Part shown: piece after piece, positions 34,875-45,426 of the stretch
Position numbering within the stretch: the first letter of the stretch is position 1
How the letters are laid out: each line of letters starts with the position of its first letter
NCBI GenBank assembly: GCA_026214975.1
Contig: CM047808.1
Coordinates: 52,306,321 to 52,370,320, forward strand
Length of the DNA: 64,000 nucleotides
DNA from: Gentiana macrophylla
Lineage: Eukaryota > Streptophyta > Magnoliopsida > Gentianales > Gentianaceae
Direction: 5' to 3'
The notes under the pieces: generated by a model
Told to the model about the DNA's origin: nothing
Databases searched by the model: none
Seen by the model: only the letters and a program-made list of their open reading frames with translations
Translations under genes and position numbers: made by a program

Positions 34875-36223
34875 TGTTCGGTAAAAACTAGTTCTAAAAT
34901 TTATAAACCGAAACACCCCAAGTATAAGGTTCGTAGTATAGGGTGTTTACGGGTCGTCCTAAGGGAGTCGAAAGTTAATCGGATTAAGGTGCAGTTGTTA
35001 TATTTAATATGTCACGAATTATTATCTCAAACTAGGGTTTTAGAAAAGCAAATAACGAAGCAGAAAGTACAAACTTTCTTATGAATATAAAGGAACAGTA
35101 GGGCAACAAGGATCCACCAAACAACCACTACCCAACCAAGTTATGAGTTGAATTAAATTCCTTGGTACGATCTAACCTAAATTCGATCTAGTTTCCTTAA
35201 TCAAATTTATTTATGGTTCGTTTTCTTTCTCGAGTAAAACAAACATAACAATGAAGAACATGATCATGAGTTCGTCTCCGAATCTCCTACCCAATTAACA
35301 ATAAACAATCTCTTGAATTAACATTAATCGTATCAAAAGAAAGGTTCTCATATGAATATAATTCTCATTATAATTCAAACAAATAACTCGCTTTCATCAA
35401 TCTTTCGATCTAACAAAACAAAACATTCAAAGCGTTCAATTGATAAAGAAATTACAATTCAAACTCACGAAATAATTGCTATTGGAACATCCTTGGTTGT
35501 GATGGTGTTGAATTGGCTTCATCCCGTCATCCTATCATGACCGCTTAGCCAACAATCATGTTGATGGACATGATTATTGGGATGGAAGAATTCATCTCCT
35601 TGTTTGCTCTGGGATATGCGCTACTAGGGGTTTTGTATAAATGAGTAATGTGTATGATCCGATATCCCGTCTACGCTCGAATCTTCTTTGCTTATATAGA
35701 GGTCAGTAACCGACTTAGGGCGGATCTAAAAGATAAATCACGCAAAATCTGGCGACCGACCGAATGACGTCACTCGGTCGATCGAATGACATGGCTCGGT
35801 CGACCGAGCCACTTTTCTCGCACGTTTTAAACGTTTTTTCCGTCGACTTGTTCCCCAACGCGATTCATTACGCGATCGATTCATTTTGATTTATCTCTCA
35901 ATTAATACTCCGATTTTCTTCCTTATTTTGAAATCACTTGATTAAATGAGATAAATCTTCTCCATTAATGATATCCCCATGCATATCTTTTAATTTTCTG
36001 CAAAATTGTTGTTACACCAAGTCATCGAATAATAATAATAATAATAATGTGTAACAAAATTAACAATTAAACCCATAATTTCCTCATAATTAAATTATAA
36101 TTCCTCAATAACCATTATAGGAATTTAACGGTTAAAACACGCTTCTCTCATTTATTTCCCTTAAAAATAAGGTAAATTGTTTAGGGATTAAGCCCGAAAA
36201 TATAGTAAAATTTACCCTAAACA
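34875..36223 (-). repeat. Element E 5' LTR
   Basis: This 1349-bp LTR pairs with 23326-24669. It holds the minus-strand TATA box (35692-35699) and, 60-115 bp upstream, TGACGTCA (35765-35772) and the palindrome GGCTCGGTCGACCGAGCC (35793-35810). The right end CCTAAACA is followed by the CACCA duplication. Confidence 0.93.
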
Positions 36224-36228
36224 CACCA
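36224..36228. repeat. Target site duplication of element E, right copy
   Basis: CACCA matches 23321-23325. C's RNase H coding sequence continues from here. Confidence 0.93.
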
Positions 36229-36643
36229 CAGGACCCTGTCAGTTAATGGAAAATAGACTTGTTTCCTGGTTCGGCAAGAAACATAATTCAATATCGACCT
36301 CATCTTTGAAAGTTTGATATATTGTTTCTTTGGAAGTCTCTTTGTGCACAAAATACTATGGTTAAGACAAAAATTAAGGGATTATGGAATTGAAGAAAGA
36401 GAAATTCCTATAATGTGTGACAACACAAGTGCAATTGCAATCACTAAAAATCCTTTTTTTCACTCAAGAAACAAGCACATTGATGTGAGACATCATTTTA
36501 TAAGAGATCATGTTGAGAAGAAAGATGTGGTGGTTCTTTACATCCTTATTGAAGATCAACTTGCTGATATATTTACAAAACCATTGGATTGTGAAAGGTT
36601 TTCTAAGTTAAGAACTGAACTTGGCATCATAAAAGTTGACTGA
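36229..36643 (+). pseudogene. pol: Element C pol, last part: RNase H C-terminal half
   Basis: This continues the RNase H domain cut by element E after SDSDYAGCKIDRKS. Motifs: CDNTSAIAITKNPFFHSRNK, HIDVRHHFIRDHVEKK and DQLADIFTKPL, the standard end of copia pol. It stops at 36641-36643. A frameshift lies near 36310. With the 5' part it shows that C's pol was contiguous before E arrived. Confidence 0.93.
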
Positions 36644-36675
36644 TATATTAATGATCAGAAGAGTACTGGAATTCA

Positions 36676-36850
36676 CCAAGGGGATTAGTCTTTACCCTGT
36701 TGGGTTAGCTCACTTGGCAGACTAGTCATTGGTATCAACAATTCCATGTACTTAAATAAGTTTGGACAATTGAGAAAATGAAGTTGCCAAGGAGATTGGT
36801 CTTTGTCCTATTGGGTGAGCTCACTTGACAGATCAGTCATTGGTGTTAAA
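36676..36850 (+). repeat. Two 63-nt imperfect repeats between pol and the 3' ORF of C
   Basis: Unit 1 (36676-36738) and unit 2 (36787-36850) share CCAAGG.GATT.GTCTTT, then TTGGGT, GCTCACTTG.CAGA, and TCAGTCATTGGT-like ends, with few changes. They are separated by about 48 bases. I know no such block as a standard feature of copia elements. It is non-coding in all frames. Confidence 0.8.
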
Positions 36851-37019
36851 CTTCATCTTGTATTATCAGTTGGACAAAACTAGAGTGTTTAAAGATCAGG
36901 TGAGTAATTTGTCAGGAGGCTGCTGAGCCATCTTTGTCAACAGACTGCTGAGCCAACTCTGCTGAAGATCAAGTCTGTTGGATTATACGTTACAAGACAG
37001 TCAAACTTAAATGAAAGTC

Positions 37020-37321
37020 AATAGTGATTGGATATTATTCTTATCCTTTATAACTGCGGTTACAATATCCAACGGTTACAACTCTTTATAGGATAAGTTA
37101 GTGGGACACGTGGCAACATCACATTTATTCCAACCTTAATCGTGGTTAAATGCTCAGTACGTGTACAGTACTTTCCTGACAGTTACTACCCACTACTTTT
37201 CCTTATATATACAAGCATACACATAGAAGATACTTACAAGTTTCAGATCGATTTTCTCTGAGAACATACATGTGAACACAGATCTGCAAGCTTCCTTCTT
37301 CTTCTTTTTCAAATTTCATCA
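37020..37321 (+). promoter_or_regulatory. Promoter-like region upstream of the 3' ORF of C
   Basis: Two CGGTTACAA copies (37057-37065, 37073-37081; CNGTTR-type MYB sites), a G-box/ABRE-like ACACGTGGC (37106-37114) and a TATA-like TTATATATACA (37203-37213) precede a pyrimidine-rich leader (ttcttcttctttttc, about 37296-37312) and an ATG at 37322-37324, about 110 bp after the TATA. The arrangement is that of a plant RNA polymerase II promoter. Function is inference. Confidence 0.4.
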
Positions 37322-40300
37322 ATGGCGGATAAATGAGATGTTCATATTGGAACAAGCCAAAGTGTTAGAGGCTTTGTTACTAATTCTAACAAGACAAAAT
37401 TAACCATCAACATTGGTAGAAGAATAAGGAGATATGAAGGACTGGAGGATGCTCTAAATCTGGGATTAGACATCATTTCATACACCAATGTTGTTAATTT
37501 CTGGAAGAACATAGTGATAAAGAATGATACAGAGACATTTGCTACCACTGTAAATGCTCAGCAGATTGAAATCACTTCAAATCTACTGAGGGAGGTATTC
37601 GGATTTGGACCTGGAAATGGTGCTCCTACAAATCCTGAATCTATGCAGCTAGCAAGATTGGACTTTGTTGATTCAATCAAGACAAACAAGTCCATACCAT
37701 CAACACTGAGTATGAATGTGAAGCATATCAGATTGGAGTACAATCTACTGAGCAAGATAATTGCCAAGAACATTCTTATATTTAGTGGAAGTCTTGATAC
37801 TCTCTCTGGACCGATGATTGACCTACTGATAATCATTTGCAAAAGCATGAGATTTGATTGGGCAGGCTAAGCAGGTTACACAACCTGTTGCACCTAAGAA
37901 GGCTAATGAGAAAAGAAAGGCTGGTGATACAAGAAAGATCACTGACCTTTTATAGCCTAAGAAGACAAGGCAGCAATCAGTAGACACTGCTGAGTCTACT
38001 GAAGTTCCAGTTGGACTAGAGGCTACTGAGCCTATTGAAGCTACAAAGAAAACTACTGCTGAGATTTTGAAAGAACAACAAAAAGAAGATAGAAGAAAAC
38101 AAAAGTTGCGGAAACTGAGCAGTAACCTGCAAAAAGAAGGAAACAGGTTGCAAAGAGAAAGTTTATGGTAAAGGCAAAGAGTTAAGAGTCCTGGAGGACC
38201 AAAGGGAAGTAGAAGAAGAGGCTGTTGAGCCTACTGAGGATGCAAATGTTGTTGTTGAGCAACAAATTGATGAACCACAGCACACTGATGCACCTGAGCC
38301 TGCTGTGGAAGTTGTTGAACCTGTTAAAGACCCTGCTGTGGATGCTACAACTTAGGGGGAGGAACACACTGCTATAGACCCTGCTGATGTGCATATAAGT
38401 CAGGGGGAACCTAGTGTGGAACAGTTGGAGGTAGTAGGGACAAATGTACAACCTGATGAACCTACTGACCTATTTGTATCTGCTATAGATACATTGACTC
38501 ACTTTGTTGAAGCCTTTGGGGGACAAAAAGTTGAGCAATCTGCCCCAAGAAGGCCCACAATGCCTTTTGAAAGAAAATAAAAGAAATCTAGGAAAGAAAA
38601 GGTAGACCCCAACTTCAAGAAAGTTGAAGATTACTTTGCTTGGAAGTTTGGCTTCTATAAGAGGCAAAAACCAGATGCAGAACCAATGACCGATTTTGAA
38701 GAATCGTCATTCAACTAGTTGGGAGTAGAGAGCTTGCTTAGATTGATTGATACATCTAAACTACAAGTAAAGATGCGGGATATTGTTGAAAGGGAAAAGC
38801 AAAGAGGAAGCATTTTGTTCAGAGAACCACAAGATGCACCTGAAAATGATGATTCATCCTCTTCTGATTCTGATGATGATCAGCCTTCATTTCCAGGCCA
38901 ACCAAGTGGCACTACATTGGAAAGACCTGCTGAGGATGTAGGACAGGGGTCTAAAGACACAACACCAGATCACTCTGCTGATGTTGGCAAGTCTGCTGAG
39001 AGCCAGTAGACTGATCATTTAGATGAAGATCTGGAGAATATGACTATGGATGATCTGGAAGCTCAAATTAATGCTGAATTAGATCTTAGAGGTAACATGC
39101 TGATCAGTATGCCTGGCACCTTATTGGGTGTGGTGTCTGATGAAAATTTTGAGGATCAGCAGACTGAAATGCTAAATGAAGAGCTAGGAACTGTTTTCAA
39201 TGAAGATTTGGAGAGACAGCTTGATGTAGCAACATCATTGGTAGAGGCCATAATATCTACTATGTATGATGTTGTTATGTTTGAAGAAGCTGATACAAGT
39301 TCAGAGGACTCAGCTTAGTATCAGGAATGGTTTGACACTTAGGAAACCTTATCTCAAGTTGTAGATCAATTACTGAAGTTTGTTGATGCTAGAGGAGTCT
39401 TAGAGGAAAATCTGGCTATATTTCCTCAATTTTTTATTGAAGAGGTGGTTCAGAGTTCTTTGAGTTACAAACAACACTTGAATACAGTCGAAAGCGAGGG
39501 TCTAATTACTAAGGAACAAGCAAGTGTTAGGACAAAGGTTGGAACTATTGATAGGATTGGAGGAATCCCTACACATTTTGAAGAGATTGTTGTAGAGCAG
39601 TTCTTTGAAGAACTCATTATTGCAAAGGCATGCTCTTGAAGTTGAGTCTCTTGGAGGTAAAAATAGTAAGCAAACTAATGTTAATGAGGATGAACAGTTG
39701 TTGGACTATGACTTTAGTGATGAGGAATTCCAAATGCCCGAGGAAGAACAAGTTCTTGATGAGCCTCAATAGGCACATGTACCATTTTTGGGGAGGCACA
39801 TGTTTTGGAACCTCAACCTGCACAAGATCCTATTTTGGAAGATATATTAGGAGATGTGATTGAGGAAGGTCCTGAACCCGCTGAATGGGACATGACAAGA
39901 GCCATGGTTGTCAGCATTCCAAGGGCAAACTATAATGTTGAAGAGCCTGCTGATGATTTTGCTGGACAAATGGCTGGATGTATGGCTGGTGCATTACCAG
40001 CACAGGTTCTGGAAGAGTTGAGAGTTGTAAGGATGATATTGAACAAATTAAGGATCTGAATCGAATAGACAAGAACAGAGATATTTGAAGATTTGATGAA
40101 TATTGTGGAAAATGAGAAGAACTCATGAGACATTTGCTTCCAACATTACATCTACTCAATTTGCTATAAATGATTTAATTAGAGATGTAAGAGGTATCAA
40201 AACAACCATAGCAAGCAAAGATAAACATTTGGATTAACGACTTGCCTCTATACACAAAAAAGTCGGACAAGCTTGCTTGAGGCACCCAAACCTCTTTGTG

Positions 40301-41033
40301 GCACCTCAACTGCAGAGACAACTCAACTCTTTGTCCTTGATCCTAAGATTACCGAGAGGATCAATCTTACAGAACAAACAATTGAAATATGGATCACTGC
40401 AGGTTGACACAAGAAGCGAGATAATGGAAGGTCAACTTGCAAATTTAGCGATTACACAAGAAAGTGTTCATGGTCTGCTTGTCCCGGTTTGTTGATGATG
40501 TCAATAAGGGGAGAGGGCCCTTACAAAGACAAGCAAAGGAAGCTGCAAGGATTTTTGCAAGAAAGAAGTGGGAGGATGAGATAAATGAGTTCGAAAACAC
40601 ACACTGGCGGATTCGGTTGGCTCGATGACCTCTGAAGGAACACAAGAAGCTATACTATGAAAAGAAGAGACCCTATCATGACATGGGATTTCAAGAAGGA
40701 CTCAACTCCTTTTGGGATTAAAATTTTGGGAAATAAAGGTCAAGTCATTGAGAGCTTCTTTTAGAGGTGAAAGAGAGGCGGAGGTGGAAGAGGTCAAAGA
40801 CTGGAGTTCGATCGACAAAGGATTCACTGGAAGAATTTAAACATTTATACATGGGACGAGGGGCTTGGTGTTCATGCTATATGATTAGCCCTACTGAAGC
40901 ATGGAAATGGTGGAAACAGCTACACACATGGATTGATTTCTCTACAATAGAAAATCAATGGATGCTAGACATTTTAAGGGAAATCAGGGAGTTCCAAGAG
41001 AAACAAGAGCAGGACAGAAACATGAACAGACAC
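37322..41033 (+). pseudogene. Extra 3' ORF module of element C (envelope-like position, broken)
   Basis: The first part (37322-37870) begins MADK, then a stop (37334), then DVHIGTSQSVRGF and a globular region including EITSNLLREVFGFGPG and KHIRLEYNLLSKIIAKN. It resembles, by eye, the 'putative plant transposon protein' domain found in some plant retroelement ORFs. After that comes a Lys/Glu-rich segment, then about 1.5 kb of acidic low-complexity sequence (38190-39640) with Pro/Ala/Glu/Thr repeats. A C-terminal part (about 40767-41033) has MGRGAWCSCYMISPTEAWKW and ILREIREFQEKQEQDRN. In-frame TAGs at 38353, 38716, 39007, 39316 and 39340 share one frame, and a further TAG at 39770 is in another. 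Position matches the SIRE1 envelope-like ORF; I see no clear signal peptide or membrane segment, so the function is unknown. Confidence 0.7.
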
Positions 41034-41190
41034 TAGATCATCACACTTACACTTCTTATTTTGCTTTGCTGATTCTATTTTGTAATAGTTTTGAACATAT
41101 ATATTTTTAATGAAAGATGACTGAATTTGTTCTGTTTGTGTTTTTATCTTTTTGCTATGCTGTAAGGAGGGTATTGGCATCAACACTGAA

Positions 41191-41201
41191 AAGGGGGAAA
41201 T
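41191..41201 (+). other. Purine tract of element C
   Basis: AAGGGGGAAAT lies directly before the 3' LTR start at 41202. Element H has the matching tract on the minus strand at 56284-56297. Confidence 0.9.
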
Positions 41202-42895
41202 TGTTGGACATATTTTAACTTTTAATGATGAGTGCCAGACTAGCTGTTATAGAGAAAAGGCAAAAAGATGTCTAGATCAAATGTATAGGTTTTTTAAGGT
41301 TTGATCTTTGTATAGGTTTGATCAAACAAGCACTCTAATTAGGTCAAATGATCAGAATTGATGAGACTGTCTAGATCAGTAGGGTAACTAGGTGTGTCTA
41401 GGAACCTGCTGAAGACTGAAGGCTGAGGGTACAAACTTAGTTATTGAAGGCTAAGGGATCAAACTTAGTATTTAAAGTCAAGGATATGGAATCAGAATTT
41501 AGGGAAGTCTGTGATGACCTACACAGATTACATATACCTTGTGTACAAGGTCTAAGTTTCATATGTTAAGTGGTGATTGGAACTTAATTATGTTCCAATG
41601 GTGTACTTTAACTTCACAATAAAAAGTTAGTTGACAAGAAGTCAGCTGATGTGTTATTAAAACACAGCAGACTTAAACCTGCTCAAAGATGTGTACATCA
41701 GCAGGCTGTTATACTTTAGATATTTGCTGTGTATATTTCTCGATTTAATCAAGAGTTACATTGGAAGATTAAAAGGGTAAGGATAGATTACAAGCCTTGA
41801 TATTTTCAACAAATCAATGGCCAAGATAAAAAGAATGTTGGAAAGATTCAGAGGATTAACCAATGGACATAAGTCAAAGGGTAGACAGATTGGCTCGACC
41901 AAAAGCAAGCGACGATGTCGATTACTATGAACATAGATAGAAGGCAAGTCAAGATGGAGACAAATCTGAACCGGCTATGTTTGAAATTCAAACATATGTC
42001 ACAGGATTCTCACCTATAAATATAAGACTCCTGATTCAGATACAGGTGATGAAAAACAAATAATCTACTCAAAGCTATCAAGTTTTTGATCAAGAAAATC
42101 ACCCTGCTGACATACACAGAGCTTCAACTGATTGATCGGAAATATCTTAAAGTGTAACCTGCTATCAAGTTACATCAAGTATACACACTTGGAGACATCA
42201 AGTTGTTGATCATTTCATCTGATCAAGATCAAGGCTGGGCAATTGAATCATTTACTTGATTCAAACATTCTTTTACAAAAAACCTCTTGAAGACAGAGAG
42301 AAGCACTTAGGTGTCAAGAACTGTTGTTTGTGGTGGATCTAGTGAAGAGGCAATACTACCCTTCAAGGACCAGTGGAATACTTTGGAGCAGCAATCCTAC
42401 TTGTTTCAAGTGTTCAGTTTGTGAAGCCATAGTTATTGATGAAGGACATACAGCTTAGGGATTTTTGTAATCGCAACCTCAAAGATCTCTAGTGAATTTC
42501 CTCCAACATCACGGGAGAAGAGTGGGTGACGGAATTACACCACCTAGAACCACTATAAAATTTGCCTACTTACTTTACGCACTTACTTTACGTATTTAGT
42601 ATCTGAACACATCAACCACTTCGAAACTAGAGAGTGAATCACACACTACACTCTTGAGTATCTAATACTGAGTATCATTCTTTTAACAACAAGTAATAAG
42701 GCTTAAACTAAATATATTCCGCTGCAAAAAATCCAGTAATATCAACGATCGTGAGACTCATGAGTGGCCGCCAGACTCTTGATCGATCAAGACAGACTCT
42801 GACATTCTTTGAGTTTGTTAACTCCAAAAATTTTAAGTGTTAAGTTTATTCACTCCCCCTCTAAACTTAACCAAAGACTTTTCAAGGGACCAACA
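41202..42895 (+). repeat. Element C 3' LTR
   Basis: It starts TGTTGGACATATTTTAAC and ends GGGACCAACA, 1694 bp. Much of it is nearly identical to the 5' LTR, but several short patches are scrambled: near 41890-41925, 42228-42240, 42526, 42575-42660 and an extra stretch near 42745-42800. In most patches the 5' LTR has CTG, ACTG or CAG motifs. TATA box at 42015-42022. Confidence 0.92.
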
Positions 42896-43272
42896 CTAAT
42901 GAAAGGGAAATTCACGATAAAATAGAAAATAAAGGTGCAAGTGAGCTTTATCGAATATCAAACTGTAAAAACGAAGCTCTTCCCTACGTTGCTCCGGAAG
43001 ACTCAACTCTTCATAAGGATGCTTGACTGAATAGTACAAACCATCAATCGAGCTTCAACCTAATTCATCTAACCTTCCGCATCTCCACATCATTCCACAA
43101 GTCGGAGACATACGTCACATCCAGGTCTAGTTCGTACCTAAGCTCGTCAACCTCGAACAAACCGCTACAGAACACAATAAAATCTCCTTCTCCATACTAG
43201 ATTAGAAGAAGTACCCCTTCACCAACATCAACACAACAAAACTAAATCCCCAAAAATTGGCATTCCATGAAC

Positions 43273-43278
<6 letters not shown>

Positions 43279-43343
<65 letters not shown>
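43279..43343. repeat. (TA)n microsatellite
   Basis: About 32 TA units in a row, followed by T-rich tracts to 43425 (two T-runs of about 20 separated by cc). The exact lengths are unreliable in any assembly. Confidence 0.97.
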
Positions 43344-43345
<2 letters not shown>

Positions 43346-44837
43346 ACTTTTTTTCTTCTTTTACTGTTTTCTTTTCTTCTAATTTTTTTTTTTTTTTTTT
43401 CCTTTTTTTTTTTTTTTTTTTTTCAAAACCACAAAAATGATCAAACGCCGAAAAGCCATAATATTCCACCTCATCCGGGATATACTCATTTTACCAAGAC
43501 CACTCGAGAGATCGCCACTCCACCACCCCACACCATATCGAGAAAATGTGAAAACAATAAGCTCAATCTTGCAAGGTGGTTAAGGAAATGTAGACCCGTA
43601 ATAAAAGGTAAGGGCATTGGTAATTATGAGTTAGTAGCACAAAAGGTTAGTTCGGGTGGCGGTCTAAGCACCCTACAAAGGCTTAGAGGGGGAACTGAGG
43701 ATATACAAATTAGGGACGGCATTTGGCTTTGATCGGGTCAAAGAAATGCCATAACCGTCATCCCGTACCTAACAACGACGACCTTTCTATTTCACCTCGA
43801 AGTTACTAATATAAGTTCTAGGTAACCGGGTCATAACACAACTATAATCGTCCACTAGTCAAGGTGATTCCTGAAGTTGAAGCTAACGTGATAGAATTAT
43901 TCCATTCCTCAAAACAAGATCTCAACTCAAATGAAATGCATTCGTATAATCACTACATGTTTAACAAAACAATACTGAAGGCTCAATGTATCTAAACCAT
44001 TGTCAAAGACATCAAAATTCTTGAAAACCGGCACATTTTACACTAAAGGAATAACAAGCACTAAGTATAACTCGTTTGACATGAAAACGAAACATCGAAG
44101 CTAAACTAACCACCCACTACTTTAGAACAAAACACGAATGATAAGGGTAGAAAAGTTAGCTTACAACCGAGAAAAGATGCAGTGCGATCACATGGCATCC
44201 ATAAAAGTCCTCCCGAGGGTACTGTGCTAATATCAAAAGAAACGCGATGTATACAAGATACACGGTATGTATGTAGATATTGAAATGAAACTAGACGGAT
44301 TACCACAGCTCATCAAAACCAAAAACACCACACTAACCCCCCCAAAACACATTTCCTCGGGTTATATTACATCAAAACTTACCCGAAATATCAAAATACA
44401 AACTAAAGAAACAAAGTGAAACACAAGGGGAGATAAAAGAAATAAAAGTACATTATGAGTTTATAGTCCTCAGCTCGACTTTCTACCCCCAACTATGTCA
44501 AGGATAGCTATACCAAAGGAGAGCAAACCGTTGCTTCTCCCTACAAAAATCATAGGAATTGAGCAACCCTGGAAAATGAAATATGTAAACCATGGGGCTC
44601 AATCCCCACCACCAAGATTGGTTCGATGAGTCCATTGCACAGAACACGAACTCACTTTCCCCGAACTAAAACATATCCCAACTAACAATGACTCTAACAC
44701 CAAGTATGCATATTTAGGCTCAACATCAACAACAAACTCAATAGGGTGCACCCCCGTAGGTATAAAAGTAATGCTAGACGAAAAAGGAATAGATGATTGA
44801 ATAATAACATGATTCATACCCTCTTCATAGCATTATT

Positions 44838-45080
44838 CCTCAGGGGTGACTTCTTTCAAAGTTTCACGTTCTCTTCTCTCAACCTCCTTTCTCTCTACCA
44901 GTTGATCTACTTGAAGAGCCAACTTCTGTATGGCTAGCTCCAAGTTCCATATGTCTGTTTGCATCAAAGTCTAGCCATCACGAAGCTCTTTATAATGTTG
45001 TTCAACTATTTTCTCAAGTGCCATCAGTTGCTCTGTTGAGGTCTTTGATTCCGGAGGTATCGAGTTGCTGATCATAGTAA
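44838..45080 (-). pseudogene. Gag C-terminal remnant in element D
   Basis: Minus-strand translation gives LMALEKIVEQHYKELRDG and, after a stop, IWNLELAIQKLALQVDQLVE followed by a Glu/Arg-rich stretch. The phrase resembles the NLE.QIGQLA segment that follows the capsid domain in Athila and related gag proteins. It is short and broken, and would form a coiled coil. It supports descent of D from an Athila-like element. I am only fairly sure. Confidence 0.45.
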
Positions 45081-45401
45081 CTTGGGGCATTATCCCACTC
45101 ATTTCCGTAAGATGCGGGTGTATGGGTTGAACCGATAAAATGGTTGTGTTTGATAACCCATAGCACCTTAGTTGTAGTATCCAAATGGGTAAGGATAGGA
45201 GCCGTAATTGTAGTATGGATTCATTATCCGCAAATAGGGAAACAACACGAACACAATCACGGTATCTAGTCATTACCACTACCGAAAGTAAATGGTGTGA
45301 CACTTCAACAACAACAAAATAAAACAATCTACACATAAAAAAACAAATAAGAAAATGACCTAATCCTAAGAACTTAACTAACTTACAAGATATCAACCCG
45401 A

Positions 45402-45420
45402 TTCCCGGCAACGGCACTAG
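45402..45420 (-). other. Primer binding site of element D (decayed tRNA-Asp site)
   Basis: The plus strand reads TTCCCGGCAACGGCACTAG, close to TCCCCGGCAACGGCGCCA. It sits six bases from the LTR start, as in elements E and F. The changes make it a weak site now. Confidence 0.8.
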
Positions 45421-45426
45421 AAAGCT

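Larger units (their letters stand above)
23326..36223 (-). mobile_element. Element E, Athila-like gypsy retrotransposon, 12.9 kb
   Basis: This minus-strand Ty3/gypsy element is bounded by TGTTCGG...CCTAAACA LTRs and a CACCA target duplication. Order on the minus strand: 5' LTR (36223-34875), primer site complementary to tRNA-Asp (34868-34851), leader, gag, protease, RT, RNase H, integrase, 3' UTR with tandem duplication, 3' LTR (24669-23326). The tRNA-Asp primer, the RT phrase YYCFLDGYSGY and the overall length place it in the Athila group. I see no envelope-like ORF. It splits element C and is therefore younger than C. Confidence 0.94.
16724..42895 (+). mobile_element. Element C, Sirevirus-like copia with extra 3' ORF module
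   Basis: This is a plus-strand copia with 1.67-1.69 kb LTRs, a tRNA-Met-like primer site, gag with two zinc knuckles, pol in copia order, a long 3' module (36644-41190), a purine tract and a 3' LTR. Long LTRs, double zinc knuckle and an extra ORF downstream of pol match Sirevirus (SIRE1-like) elements. The Athila element E interrupts its RNase H region. Without E it would be about 13.3 kb. The right flank is CTAAT; the left flank reads aacta before ttggac, consistent with the same duplication after a four-base loss at the junction. Confidence 0.9.
42896..45401 (-). other. Element D internal region, main part
   Basis: This is D's internal sequence right of C. It is non-coding except for a gag-like remnant near the 5' end (44838-45080). 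It contains a long TA microsatellite and T-rich tracts (43279-43425). With 16361-16723 D's internal region totals about 2.9 kb and lacks pol, so D is non-autonomous. Confidence 0.8.

Noticed and set aside
43242..43469. Lys-rich and Tyr/Ile-repeat open frame
   Set aside because: It is the translation of the (TA)n microsatellite and T-rich tracts.
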